From: Acuticoccus sp039034015
Lineage (GTDB): Bacteria; Pseudomonadota; Alphaproteobacteria; Rhizobiales; Amorphaceae
DNA: 64,000 nucleotides
Direction of reading: 5' to 3'
NCBI GenBank assembly: GCA_039034015.1
Contig: JBCCBM010000012.1
Span: forward strand, 47,084-111,083
Shown here: piece after piece, positions 25,815 through 34,613 of the stretch
Layout: each line of letters starts with the position of its first letter
Numbering within the stretch: the first letter of the stretch is position 1
Program-made: the position numbers and the translations under genes
Notes under the pieces: model-generated
What the model saw: only the letters and a program-made list of their open reading frames with translations
Database searches by the model: none
What the model was told of the DNA's origin: nothing

Positions 25815-26938
25815 CAGCGCTCCCCTGTGATGAGGCGGCGAACGTAGGTGTTCAAGATGACGGCGAAGAGCAAGATCACGCCGAGGAACACGCGGAAGAG
25901 CGAACTTTCAACGCCGGCGAAGAAGAGCCCCTGCTGGACCACGCCAAAGATGAGCGCGCCGAGTGCGGCGCCAATCACCGAGCCATACCCGCCGGTGAGG
26001 AGGGCCCCGCCGATGACGACGGCGATGATCGCCTCAAATTCTTTCAAAAGGCCGCGGTCGGCGCCGGCGGAGCCAAACTCCATCACCTGGCAGGCGGCAA
26101 AGACGCAGGCGCAGAACGCGGTGAACATGAACATTGAGATTTTGACGCGGTTCACCGGGACGCCCACGTAGCGCGCGGCCCGTGCATCCCCGCCCGCCGC
26201 AAAGATCCAGTTGCCGAAGCGTGTGCGCGTCAAAATGAAGTGGCCGATGATGACGAGCACGATCGCCCACACAATCAGCATCGGCAGCCCGTCCACCACC
26301 GGCTGCCCCTCCCGGGTGCCGCGGGTAAAAGTGTCGATCACGCCGATATCGCCGAGCCATTGGAAGAAGCCGGTCAAGATCTTGCCGCCGAACAGGAAGG
26401 CGAGGGGGTCGCCCTCGGCCGCATCCGCAACGCCGCCGATGATGGTCTTGTTTTCGACCGTTTGTGGCAAGTAGATCGTGAAGCCGCGCAGGATGAAGAG
26501 GGAGGCGAGCGTCACAATAAAGCTCGGTAGGCCGGTTTTGATGACGATAAAGCCGTTGATGCCGCCAATGATCACGCAGATTACGAAGGTGATGATAATG
26601 GCAAACCACACCGGCCACCCTGTGACCACGGAGAAGATTGCCATCAACATGCCGGCAAAGCCGATCATCGAACCGACCGAAAGGTCAAACTCGCCCGCGA
26701 TCATGAGCATGCAGGCGCCCACCGCGATGATCATGAACTGCGCGGACACCACCGACCAGTTCATGATCCCTTGCGGGTTGAACATGCCACTGTCGGCCGC
26801 AAAGAGCAGGAAGAAGGTGAAGACGGCCACCGTGCCGACAATCCCGCCAAGTTCGGGGCGGATGAGGGCCTTGCGAAGGCCCGACATTTCTTTGACGCGT
26901 TCGTCCTCAGCCGGTTTGGGCTGTGCGGCCTCCGCCAT
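25814..26938 (-). CDS. CUT2-family sugar ABC permease
   Basis: A 374-residue membrane protein whose ATG follows a strong GGAGG ribosome site; upstream in-frame codons lack one. It has about ten hydrophobic helices, the RbsC/FrcC-type AGEFDLSVGSMIGFAGMLMA motif and the loop GNWIFAAGGDARAARYVGVPVNRVK. It would form the inositol or sugar channel with the adjacent ATPase and binding protein. A terminator-like hairpin lies between it and the binding-protein gene, which should lower its expression relative to the binding protein. Confidence 0.88.
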   Translation of the reverse strand: MAEAAQPKPAEDERVKEMSGLRKALIRPELGGIVGTVAVFTFFLLFAADSGMFNPQGIMNWSVVSAQFMIIAVGACMLMIAGEFDLSVGSMIGFAGMLMAIFSVVTGWPVWFAIIITFVICVIIGGINGFIVIKTGLPSFIVTLASLFILRGFTIYLPQTVENKTIIGGVADAAEGDPLAFLFGGKILTGFFQWLGDIGVIDTFTRGTREGQPVVDGLPMLIVWAIVLVIIGHFILTRTRFGNWIFAAGGDARAARYVGVPVNRVKISMFMFTAFCACVFAACQVMEFGSAGADRGLLKEFEAIIAVVIGGALLTGGYGSVIGAALGALIFGVVQQGLFFAGVESSLFRVFLGVILLFAVILNTYVRRLITGER

Positions 26939-26998
26939 GGTGGTCCTCCCAATGTGGTTTTTCGGCAGACCGCGTTCTGCGCGCGGCTCGATGCCAGT

Positions 26999-27028
26999 CA
27001 AAAAAATGCGGCGCCGGGGCGCCGCATT
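26999..27028 (-). terminator. Intra-operon terminator between sugar-binding protein and permease genes
   Basis: On the minus strand a 10-bp stem AATGCGGCGC/GCGCCGCATT with a 4-nt loop is followed by a T-run. It begins 10 nt after the binding-protein stop and about 60 nt before the permease ATG. Partial readthrough would give more binding protein than membrane components. Confidence 0.8.
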
Positions 27029-27037
27029 CAGGGTCGG

Positions 27038-27985
27038 TTAGCGGTACTCGCCCGCGAACTCTTCCACCTTTTCAAGGGCATCGGCGGTCACAAAGCCCGG
27101 CCCAGAGTTGATGTTGTTGCCCGGCAGAACGCCATAGCGGTGGTAGTTGGTCATGATCACCACCGGAAGATACGCCTGCAGGAACGGCTGCTGGTCGATG
27201 CCCCAGTTGATGACGCCGCCTTTGATGGCCTTCACGATTTCTTCGCCAAGGTCGAAGGTGCCGAAGTAAATGTCACCGGCAAGGCCGTTCTCCTCCAGCG
27301 CTTGGATGGTGGGGTCGGCCGACGTCGGGCCGAGCGTCAGGATGCCGTCGGTCTCAGGGTTGGCGGAGAGGTAGGCCAAGACTTTGTTTTTGATTTCGGC
27401 AGGGTCGGTGCCGCTGTCCAGCATCGCATCGCCAAGGTCGACGCCAAGCCCATCGGCAAAGCCGCGGCAACGCTCACCCACGGTCGGCTGCTGGATGGCG
27501 TGGTTGACGCACAGGAACGAGGTAACGCCATCGGATTTTGCGCGCTGCCCGGCGGCGAGGCCCGCGTCATACTCGGGCTGACCCACATACATCAGCGCGC
27601 CCACCTCACGCGCCTGGTCGGGCGTGCCGGTGTTCATGATGATGACGTCGATGCCTGAATCCACCGCCTCGGAGATGGGATCGCGCAACACATCATAGTC
27701 GGCGAGCGTGGTGATGATGCCGTTGGGGCCAGAGGCAGTCGCCTGCTCGATGATGCGGGCCATATCGGCAATGTCACCGGTGGGCGGATTGCGATATTCC
27801 ACCTCAACGCCCATCTGCTCGCCGGCGAGCGCGATGCCGTTTTTAATGGTGTTCCACCAGGAATCGCTGTCCGGCGCGTGGCTGACGAGCACGTAGCGCT
27901 CGCCCTCCGCTTGCGCGCTCATCGGCGCGATGGCCGTTGCCGCCGCGGCCAGAACCGCCATGGCGGTGGTTGCGAAGAATTTCAT
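27038..27985 (-). CDS. Ribose/inositol-type periplasmic sugar-binding protein
   Basis: The 315-residue precursor has a signal peptide (MKFFATTAMAVLAAAATAIAPMSAQA). Its class I sugar-binding fold shows YVLVSHAPDSDSWWNTIKNGIALAGEQMGVEV, an ADMARIIEQATASGPNGIITTLAD hinge region and LGPTSADPTIQALEENGLAGDIYFGTFDLGEEIVKAIKGG. It is first in the minus-strand transporter operon, divergent from the LacI regulator, with a LacI-type operator between them. Inositol is the likely ligand from context. Confidence 0.87.
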   Translation of the reverse strand: MKFFATTAMAVLAAAATAIAPMSAQAEGERYVLVSHAPDSDSWWNTIKNGIALAGEQMGVEVEYRNPPTGDIADMARIIEQATASGPNGIITTLADYDVLRDPISEAVDSGIDVIIMNTGTPDQAREVGALMYVGQPEYDAGLAAGQRAKSDGVTSFLCVNHAIQQPTVGERCRGFADGLGVDLGDAMLDSGTDPAEIKNKVLAYLSANPETDGILTLGPTSADPTIQALEENGLAGDIYFGTFDLGEEIVKAIKGGVINWGIDQQPFLQAYLPVVIMTNYHRYGVLPGNNINSGPGFVTADALEKVEEFAGEYR

Positions 27986-28071
27986 CAGGTGTCCTCTCCC
28001 TCAGTTTGACGGGTGTCCGGCTTGTTGCCGGTTAACCTCTGGGGTTCACTCTAGGGCCAAGTGCGCGCGGT

Positions 28072-28087
28072 TTGCAACCGGTTGCAA
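28072..28087. promoter_or_regulatory. LacI-family operator 1 (perfect 16-bp palindrome)
   Basis: TTGCAACCGGTTGCAA is a perfect palindrome with the central CG typical of LacI/GalR operators. It lies between the divergent sugar-binding protein and lacI genes. The identical 16-mer recurs at 32667-32682, the only other copy I found. Confidence 0.85.
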
Positions 28088-28166
28088 AAACACCGGACCG
28101 TGGCAGACTTCACGCTTGGCCCCGGCCTTGCGTCGGTGGGGTTGGCGATAGGATGTGGCAACGACA

Positions 28167-29171
28167 ATGCCGGTGACACTGAAGGAGGTTGCTGCCCGGG
28201 CGGGCGTCTCGCGCTCTGCGGTGTCGCGCACCTTCACGGAAGGGGCATCCGTTTCCCCCAAAACCCGGGCCAAGGTGGAAAAGGCGGCCCATGAGCTGGG
28301 TTATTTGCCCAACGCCCTAGCCTCTAGCCTGACGACCGGGCGAACCAAGCTCATCGGCCTGATTTCGAACAACTTTCACAACCCGGTTTTTTTGGAGGTT
28401 TTCGACCGCTTTACGCGCGGGTTGCAAAATCGGGGGCTTCGGCCGCTGCTCGTCAATCTCAGCGAGGATTGGTCGCCCGATGCGTCCCTTGGGATGCTGC
28501 GCCGCTATTCGGTGGACGCGGTGATTGTGGCGTCCTCAACGCTTCCCGCCGACTTTGCCCATGGCTTTCGCGCCGCCGACATTCCGGTTGTCCACGCCTT
28601 CGGCCGCTTCTCCGAGCGCCCGATTGTGGATGTGGTGGGCATCGACAATGTCGCCTGCGGGCGGATGGCCGCCCAAACCCTCCTCGCCCGGGGCTATCGG
28701 CGCATCGCCTTCCTGGGTGGGCCGGAGCGCGCAACCTCCACCCAAGATCGCCTCATGGGGTTTTTGGACGGGCTTGTGGGCGTCTCTGATCTTACCGTCT
28801 CCCACAGCTTTGCGGCGGATTATTCCTTTGAGGCAGGCCGGGCCGAAATGCTGCGCCTCCTGCCGGCGGGGCCCGCCGAAGCGTATTTCTGCGGCGATGA
28901 CATCTTGTCGATTGGCGCACTGAGTGCGCTGCGTGATCGAGGCTACCTTGTGCCGCGCGATGTCGGGCTGTTGGGGCTCAACGATATGGAGATGGCGGGC
29001 TGGGCGAACATTGCCCTCACCACCATCCGCCAGCCGATCCCCGAGATTGTGGATGCGGCGGTTGAGATGACGCTCGATGTTTTGGATGCGCCGGATCGGG
29101 CGCCTGAGAGCCGGCTTTTTCCCTGCGCGATTGTGGAACGGGGGACGCTTCGTGGGGTCCGCGCGTCTTGA
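28167..29171 (+). CDS. LacI-family regulator of the inositol cluster
   Basis: This 334-residue repressor has an N-terminal helix-turn-helix (VTLKEVAARAGVSRSAVSRTFTEGASVSPKTRAKVEKAAHELGYLPN), the hinge segment NALASSLTTGRTKLIGLI and a C-terminal sugar-binding domain. A GTG 12 bases upstream is an alternative start. Two identical palindromes, one in front of this gene and the transporter and one between the dehydrogenase and iolD genes, are the likely binding sites. The inducer is probably an inositol or a breakdown product. IolR of other rhizobia is often of the RpiR family, so this is a different regulator type. Confidence 0.88.
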   Translation: MPVTLKEVAARAGVSRSAVSRTFTEGASVSPKTRAKVEKAAHELGYLPNALASSLTTGRTKLIGLISNNFHNPVFLEVFDRFTRGLQNRGLRPLLVNLSEDWSPDASLGMLRRYSVDAVIVASSTLPADFAHGFRAADIPVVHAFGRFSERPIVDVVGIDNVACGRMAAQTLLARGYRRIAFLGGPERATSTQDRLMGFLDGLVGVSDLTVSHSFAADYSFEAGRAEMLRLLPAGPAEAYFCGDDILSIGALSALRDRGYLVPRDVGLLGLNDMEMAGWANIALTTIRQPIPEIVDAAVEMTLDVLDAPDRAPESRLFPCAIVERGTLRGVRAS

Positions 29172-29209
29172 GCGGGTGGCACGGCCCGTCTCGCTCCAAC
29201 TTCACCACA

Positions 29210-29433
29210 AAACAGGGGGCGGGGGCCTGTTTCACGAAGCCAGCCATCGCTGATTGATGCCCTGAGGGATGGGATGAGGCCGCACAAGGGACACTGCGTT
29301 CTTCGCCCTTGTGCGGCCCCACCCCACCCCTCTTTACGGGCATCAGCGCCGGCAATTGCGATGTTTCGCAGTTGCCTTCTCTTGTTGCTGAAGTCCGGAA
29401 CACCGGACTTCAGGTGGCTCCGCGAAACAGGCC
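29210..29433. ncRNA. Multi-branched structured intergenic element between convergent genes
   Basis: No gene is supported between 29172 and 29451. GGCCTGTTTC (29224-29233) pairs with GAAACAGGCC (29424-29433), and the helix continues to 29242/29415 with two mismatches. It encloses three arms. Arm 1 is TGATGCCC/GGGCATCA (29255-29345), which holds a perfect 13-bp stem 29278-29290/29306-29318. Arm 2 is an 11-bp stem 29351-29376 with one G-U pair. Arm 3 is a perfect 11-bp stem 29388-29413. AAACAGG at 29210-29216 can pair with the same CCTGTTT, giving an alternative fold. Function and transcribed strand are unknown. Confidence 0.6.
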
Positions 29434-29451
29434 GAGGGCGCCGCCTTGCTT

Positions 29452-30627
29452 TCACCCTGCGGCTTGATCTGGGGTCCTAAACATGGGGGGCCTTGCGTCG
29501 ACCCATTCGCCCTGTTTGGCACCCGATTCTGCGACGGCGTAGACAGACGCCATCGAGCGCAGCCCGTCTTCTGCCTTCGGGTAAAGTGAGGCTTCTGGGG
29601 CGGGGGGGCGTGTCTCTTTCTCGGCGCGGATGGCCTCGGCAAGGTCGGCGTAGATGTTGGCGAAGGCGAGGGGAAAACCCTCCGCGTGGCCGATGGTGAT
29701 GCGGGTGGCGTGGGCGGCCTCGGGGGAGAGGCCCGCCTCGCCGCGCTCGATGATTTGGGTGCGCGCGCCAAGCGGGGTCCAGGCGAGCTGGTCGGGGCGC
29801 TCTTGCTGCCAGGAAAGGCCGCCGCGCTCGCCGAAGACTTGGAGGGTGAGGCCGTGTTGGCGGCCGATCGCCACCGATGAGGTCCACAGGCGCCCCACCA
29901 CGCCGCCGGTCATGCGAAAGTTCACCATCGCGTCATCCTCCAGCGCGCGGCTTGGAATGCACGAGACGGTGTCGGCGGAGAGTTTTGTGACCTCCTGGCC
30001 GGTCACAAAACTTGCCATGTGGAGGGCGTGGATGCCGCAGTCGGCAAATTGGGCGGAGACGCCAATTTGCGCAGGGTCGTAGCGCCAGCGAATGCGCGGG
30101 TTGTCCGCGTCGGCCGCATCGGCGTGGTGGCCATGGGCAAACTCGGCCTTGACGAGGCGGATCGCACCAAGGTCGCCCCGTGCCACCATCGCGCGCATGT
30201 GGCGCACCAGGGGGTAGCCGCAATAGCCGTAGTTGACGGCGCAGATGCGGCCTGTTGTGCGCGTGAGGGCGACGATCGCCTCGCCTTCCTCCACCGTCAT
30301 CGTCATGGGCTTTTCGCAAAGGACGTGGATGCCGGCCTCCAGGAAAGCCTTTGTGATTTCAAAGTGGGTGGCGTTGGGGGTGGCAACGGTCACAAGGTCG
30401 ATGCGGTCGGGGCGGGCGCGCTCGCCGGCTAGCATCTCGCGCCAGTCGCCATAGGCGCGGTCGGCGGGGATGCCGAGGCGCTGCCCATAGGCGCGGCCGG
30501 CCTCAGGGCGATGGTCAAGGGCGCCGGCGGCGAGCGTGAATGCGCCGTCAAGCCCGGCGCCAATGCGGTGGGCGGGGCCAATCTGACTGCCCTCGCCCCC
30601 GCCAATCAGTCCCCAGTTGAGGCGCAT
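29452..30627 (-). CDS. Gfo/Idh/MocA-family oxidoreductase (inositol-type dehydrogenase)
   Basis: This 391-residue NAD(P)-dependent enzyme has an N-terminal Rossmann start (LNWGLIGGGEGSQIGPAHRIGA), the family motif HVLCEKPMTM and a C-terminal beta-sheet domain with SAQFADCGIHALHMASFV, where the Asp and His match the usual catalytic positions. The ATG overlaps the stop of the TIM-barrel isomerase gene. Relatives oxidise scyllo- or myo-inositol or related sugars. The exact substrate is not set by sequence. Confidence 0.85.
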   Translation of the reverse strand: MRLNWGLIGGGEGSQIGPAHRIGAGLDGAFTLAAGALDHRPEAGRAYGQRLGIPADRAYGDWREMLAGERARPDRIDLVTVATPNATHFEITKAFLEAGIHVLCEKPMTMTVEEGEAIVALTRTTGRICAVNYGYCGYPLVRHMRAMVARGDLGAIRLVKAEFAHGHHADAADADNPRIRWRYDPAQIGVSAQFADCGIHALHMASFVTGQEVTKLSADTVSCIPSRALEDDAMVNFRMTGGVVGRLWTSSVAIGRQHGLTLQVFGERGGLSWQQERPDQLAWTPLGARTQIIERGEAGLSPEAAHATRITIGHAEGFPLAFANIYADLAEAIRAEKETRPPAPEASLYPKAEDGLRSMASVYAVAESGAKQGEWVDARPPMFRTPDQAAG

Positions 30628-31526
30628 CAGGTGTCTCCAAAGCCGATGGCGGTGAGATAGGCGCGGTTTTCGGCCGCGTCGGTGAGGGGGGAGACGTCGA
30701 GCGTGGGGTCGCAGTCCTGCTCGACCGTGCACCAGCCCTCAAAGCCTGCGTCGAGCAAGGTTTGGCGCACGGCGGAGAAGTCCACATCACCCTTGCCAAG
30801 GTTGCAAAAGATGCCTTGGCCGCACGCGTCGTAGAACCCGGTGCGCTTTTCGATGACATCGGCCTTCACCGCCGGGTCGATGTCTTTGAAATGCATGTAT
30901 GAGATGCGGTCCATGTGGCGGGCCATGAAGGCGACAGGGTCATAGCCGGCGTAGGAGTGGTGGCCGGTGTCGAAGCAAATTTTCAAAATACGCTCGTCGA
31001 CTTCGGAGAGGAGGCGCTCAAGCTCGGGCTCAAAGTCGATGAAGCCGGCGGCGTGGGCATGCATGCCAACGGTGAGGCCAAACTCCTCCGCCCCCATTTT
31101 GGCAACCGTTGCGATGCGGTCACGAAAGGCGGCCCACTCGGCGCTCTCCATCTGTTCGGCCTCGTTCGCGCGGCCGGCGGTGGGCGCGCGGCGGGGCGAG
31201 ATGCTGTCGATGAGGACGAGGTGGGATGCGCCGTGGGCCGTCAGCGCTATTGCGGTGCGGCGGGCGGCGTCCATCACATCGTCCCACGCAGAAGCGTCGT
31301 GGAAGGGGCGGAAGACGACGCCGCCGATCAGCGTCAGACTGTGCTGCGCGAGGGCATCGCCAAGCTCGGCCGGGTCCTCGGGCATATAGCCGATGGGGCC
31401 AAGCTCGATCCCGCGATAGCCGGCCTCGGCGCACTCTTTCAAGACGGTGCGCCAGGGCGGGTTGCGCGGGTCGCCCGCAAACTCCACGCCCCAGGAGCAG
31501 GGCGCGTTGCCGATCTTCATGGGCAT
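30627..31526 (-). CDS. IolE/IolI-like TIM-barrel sugar isomerase/epimerase
   Basis: A 299-residue xylose-isomerase-like TIM barrel: MKIGNAPCSWGVEFAGDPRNPPW, then GYRGIELGPIGYMP, GLTVGMHAHAAGFI and KICFDTGHHSYAGYDPVAFM. The Glu/Asp/His residues in these segments form the metal site of the fold. ATG 31526 is supported by AAGGA upstream. Lying between two dehydrogenase genes in an inositol cluster, it may act as 2-keto-inositol dehydratase (IolE) or isomerase (IolI). It does not show the N-terminus I expect for rhizobial IolE, so the function is left open. Confidence 0.78.
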   Translation of the reverse strand: MPMKIGNAPCSWGVEFAGDPRNPPWRTVLKECAEAGYRGIELGPIGYMPEDPAELGDALAQHSLTLIGGVVFRPFHDASAWDDVMDAARRTAIALTAHGASHLVLIDSISPRRAPTAGRANEAEQMESAEWAAFRDRIATVAKMGAEEFGLTVGMHAHAAGFIDFEPELERLLSEVDERILKICFDTGHHSYAGYDPVAFMARHMDRISYMHFKDIDPAVKADVIEKRTGFYDACGQGIFCNLGKGDVDFSAVRQTLLDAGFEGWCTVEQDCDPTLDVSPLTDAAENRAYLTAIGFGDT

Positions 31527-31537
31527 GGGCAATATCC

Positions 31538-32647
31538 TTAGGCGGCGAGGGAGACCCAGGCCCGGGCCTCTGACGATTTAAGGGCAGCGGCGACGACGCG
31601 GTTCACCTCCATCCCATCCCGAAACGTTGGCCAGATGGGCCGCCCGGTGTGGATGGCGGTCAGAAAATCCCGCGCTTCGATGATGATTTGGTCCTGGTAG
31701 CCCGTGCCGTGGCCGGGGCCGAGGCAAAAGGGCTCATAGTCCGGATGGGCGGGGCCGGTCAGCACCTTTGTGAAACCGGCGGTCGCTTCATCGCCGGTGC
31801 GATAAAGATGGAGGGCGTTTTGGTCTTCTTGGTCGAAGCGGATGGCGCCTTTTGTGCCAGAAATTTCATAGGCGTAGCCCATCTTCCGGCCGGTCGCGAT
31901 GCGGCTGAAATAAAGGTGGCCCATGACGCCGTTTGCAAACCGGCACATCATCTGGGCGTGGTCGTCGTTGGCGACCGGCACCGGACCATCCGGCCCCGGG
32001 CGCGTGCGGTGCACGGTGTCGACCATGGCGTGCACCTCAGCGATGGGGCCGATGAGGGCAAGGGCGGCGTTGATCATGTGGGGGGCAAGGTCGCCCATGG
32101 TGCCGGAGCCCATGTCGGCCGTGCGCCAGTTGGCCGGGGCGTTGGGGTCGGCCAAAAAGTCCTCGGTGTGTTCGCCGCGGAACCAGGTGATGTCGCCGAT
32201 CGCCCCGTCCGCGATGAGCTGTTTGGCGAACTGGCTTGCGGGGGTTCTGATGTAGTTGAAGCCCACCATGTTGGGGGCGCCGGCGGCCTCTGCGGCGGCG
32301 ACCATGGCGCGGCTGTCCTCAAGGGTTGCGCCGAGCGGCTTTTCGCAAAACACCGGTTTTTTGTGGGCAAAGGCGGCCTCGGCGATGGCGCGGTGGGTGG
32401 ACTGGGGGGAGGCGATGATGATCGCCTCCACGGCAGGATCGTCCACCAGCGTGCGCCAGTCGGCCGTTGCGCGGCGAAAGCCGAAGGCGGCCCGGTACCG
32501 CTCGGCGGAGGCAGCGTTGGTGGCGGCCACCATCTCAAGGCGCGGGCGAAGGGGGGTGTTGAAGACGGCGCCGACGGCGGACATTGCGACGGCATGCGCC
32601 TTTCCCATGTAGCCGCCGCCGATGATGCCGATCCCAATCTCGCGCAA
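31538..32647 (-). CDS. Gfo/Idh/MocA-family oxidoreductase, divergent from iolD
   Basis: The 369-residue product begins at a TTG with a GGAGAG ribosome site; a longer frame exists but would run across the LacI operator. The Rossmann motif is IGIIGGGYMGKAHAVAM, the family motif is KPVFCEKPLGATLED, and the C-terminal domain has GTMGDLAPHMINAALAL. It heads a three-gene minus operon with the TIM-barrel and second dehydrogenase. The palindrome at 32667-32682 lies 20 bp upstream, so LacI repression is likely. The substrate is probably an inositol isomer. Confidence 0.85.
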   Translation of the reverse strand: MREIGIGIIGGGYMGKAHAVAMSAVGAVFNTPLRPRLEMVAATNAASAERYRAAFGFRRATADWRTLVDDPAVEAIIIASPQSTHRAIAEAAFAHKKPVFCEKPLGATLEDSRAMVAAAEAAGAPNMVGFNYIRTPASQFAKQLIADGAIGDITWFRGEHTEDFLADPNAPANWRTADMGSGTMGDLAPHMINAALALIGPIAEVHAMVDTVHRTRPGPDGPVPVANDDHAQMMCRFANGVMGHLYFSRIATGRKMGYAYEISGTKGAIRFDQEDQNALHLYRTGDEATAGFTKVLTGPAHPDYEPFCLGPGHGTGYQDQIIIEARDFLTAIHTGRPIWPTFRDGMEVNRVVAAALKSSEARAWVSLAA

Positions 32648-32666
32648 GGGTCTCTCCGAATTTCGA

Positions 32667-32682
32667 TTGCAACCGGTTGCAA
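32667..32682. promoter_or_regulatory. LacI-family operator 2 (perfect 16-bp palindrome)
   Basis: TTGCAACCGGTTGCAA is identical to the site at 28072-28087. It lies in the 97-bp gap between the divergent dehydrogenase and iolD genes and could control both. Confidence 0.85.
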
Positions 32683-32744
32683 AATTTCTTAGCGTCCGCG
32701 TCGCACCCAAGCAAACAATTTCCAAACATGCCGGGGAGGGCAGG

Positions 32745-34613
32745 GTGGGAGATCAAGGCACCGTGCGCCTCACGGTGGCGCAAGCCATCGTCCGCTGGCT
32801 CGACAACCAGTTCATCGAGATCGACGGCCAAACACGGCGCATCTGCGGCGGCGGTTTCGGCATTTTTGGCCACGGTAACGTCCCGTGCCTGGGCGAGGCG
32901 CTTTACGGCGTGCAAGACCGCTTGCCGCTTTACCGCGGGCAGAACGAGCAAGGGATGGGCTTTGCGGCCGCCGCCTACGCCAAATACTGGTTGCGACGGC
33001 GCTTTATGTTTTGCACCGCCTCCGCAGGGCCCGGCACCGCCAACCTTTTGACCGCCGCAGCGCTCGCCCACGCCAACCGCCTGCCGATGTTGATGCTGTG
33101 CGGTGACACGTTCCTGACCCGCCTGCCGGACCCTGTGCTCCAGCAGCTTGAGCATTTTGGCAACCCGACCCTTGGCCTCAATGACGCGTTCAAGGCCGTG
33201 TCGCGCTATTGGGACCGCATCACCTATCCCGCGCAGGTGATCCAATCGCTCCCCCAGGCGCTGTCAATCTTGACGGATCCGGCCGATTGCGGGCCGGCCT
33301 TCCTGGCGCTGCCCCAAGACCTACAGGGCTGGGCCTACGACTATCCGGTGGAAATGTTTGCCCCGCGCACCCACCGCATCCGCCGCCAGTCGCCGGACGC
33401 GGATGAGGTGGCGGACGCGGCCAAAGCGTTGGCGCAGGCTGAGCGGCCGATCATCATTGCCGGCGGCGGCGTCCAATATTCTGGCGCGGTGGCCGAGCTC
33501 ACCGCCTTTGCCGAAACGCACGGCATCCCTGTGGTGGAGACCATTGCGGGCCGGGCCAACCTTGTGGCGACCCATCCCCTCAACACCGGGCCCATCGGTG
33601 TCACCGGGTCTGACAGCGCGAACGCCGTGGCCGAGGCGGCGGATGTGATCTTGGCCGTGGGCACGCGCCTTCAGGATTTTACGACCGGATCGTGGACGGC
33701 CTTTGCCAAGGACGCGGCGCTGATTGGCTTGAACGCGGCGCGGCATGATGCGTCAAAGCACCTGTCGCTCCCTGTGGTGGGGGATGCGAAGCTGGGGCTT
33801 GTCGCGCTGTCGGCCGCGCTGGGCGCCCACCGCGCGCCCGAGCCGTGGCGCACCTTTGCCAAGGATGAGCGCGACAAGTGGGACGCCTCCGTTGCCCGCA
33901 ATGTGACCCCCGGCAACCGGCCAAATTCGTACGCCCAGGCGATTGGCGCGGTGAACGCATTGTGCGACCCGCGCGACCGTGTGGTGGCGGCCGCCGGCGG
34001 TTTGCCCGCCGAGGTGACGGCCAACTGGCGCACGCTCTCGGTGGGCACGGTGGACGTGGAGTTCGGCTTTTCGTGCATGGGCTATGAGATTGCCGGCGGC
34101 TGGGGCGCGCGCATTGCCCAAAGCGAGGTCGAGCCCGACAAGGACACGATTGTCTTTTGCGGCGATGGATCGTATCTGTTAATGAATTCGGACATTTATT
34201 CGTCCGTCCTCACACAGAAAAAGCTGATTGTTTTTGTGCTCGACAATGGTGGCTTTGCCGTCATCAACAAGTTGCAAAATAACGTTGGCGCCGAAAGCTT
34301 CAACAACCTTTTTGCTGACTGTCCGACCATCCCCAACGTCGTGCCGGTGGACTTTGCCGCCCACGCCGCCGCCATGGGCGCGGTGAGCGAGCGGGTTGAA
34401 AACGCAAGTGATCTTGCCGAAGCGTTCAAACGGGCCAAGGCGCGGGACACCACCACCGTCATCGTGATGACGGTGGACGCCTATGAGGGCTGGACCACGC
34501 AAGGGCACACCTGGTGGGAGGTCGGAACGCCAGAAGTCTCGGAGAGCGAAACCGTGCGTGCGGCCCACGAGGACTGGGAAGCCTCCCGCGCGAAACAGCG
34601 GCAGGGTGTTTAG
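32745..34613 (+). CDS. iolD: 3D-(3,5/4)-trihydroxycyclohexane-1,2-dione hydrolase IolD
   Basis: This 622-residue thiamine-diphosphate enzyme starts at a GTG with GGAGG 5-6 bases upstream, giving the N-terminus VGDQGTVRLTVAQAIVRWLDNQF that fits IolD. It has the pyrimidine-binding domain (YRGQNEQGMGFAAAAYAKYW), a central domain (GVTGSDSANAVAEAADVILAVGTRLQDFTTGSW) and the ThDP-binding stretch from GDGSYLLMNSDI to VLDNGGFAVINKLQNN. It cleaves the inositol-derived dione ring to 5-deoxyglucuronate. First gene of the iolDCBJG operon. Confidence 0.95.
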   Translation: MGDQGTVRLTVAQAIVRWLDNQFIEIDGQTRRICGGGFGIFGHGNVPCLGEALYGVQDRLPLYRGQNEQGMGFAAAAYAKYWLRRRFMFCTASAGPGTANLLTAAALAHANRLPMLMLCGDTFLTRLPDPVLQQLEHFGNPTLGLNDAFKAVSRYWDRITYPAQVIQSLPQALSILTDPADCGPAFLALPQDLQGWAYDYPVEMFAPRTHRIRRQSPDADEVADAAKALAQAERPIIIAGGGVQYSGAVAELTAFAETHGIPVVETIAGRANLVATHPLNTGPIGVTGSDSANAVAEAADVILAVGTRLQDFTTGSWTAFAKDAALIGLNAARHDASKHLSLPVVGDAKLGLVALSAALGAHRAPEPWRTFAKDERDKWDASVARNVTPGNRPNSYAQAIGAVNALCDPRDRVVAAAGGLPAEVTANWRTLSVGTVDVEFGFSCMGYEIAGGWGARIAQSEVEPDKDTIVFCGDGSYLLMNSDIYSSVLTQKKLIVFVLDNGGFAVINKLQNNVGAESFNNLFADCPTIPNVVPVDFAAHAAAMGAVSERVENASDLAEAFKRAKARDTTTVIVMTVDAYEGWTTQGHTWWEVGTPEVSESETVRAAHEDWEASRAKQRQGV

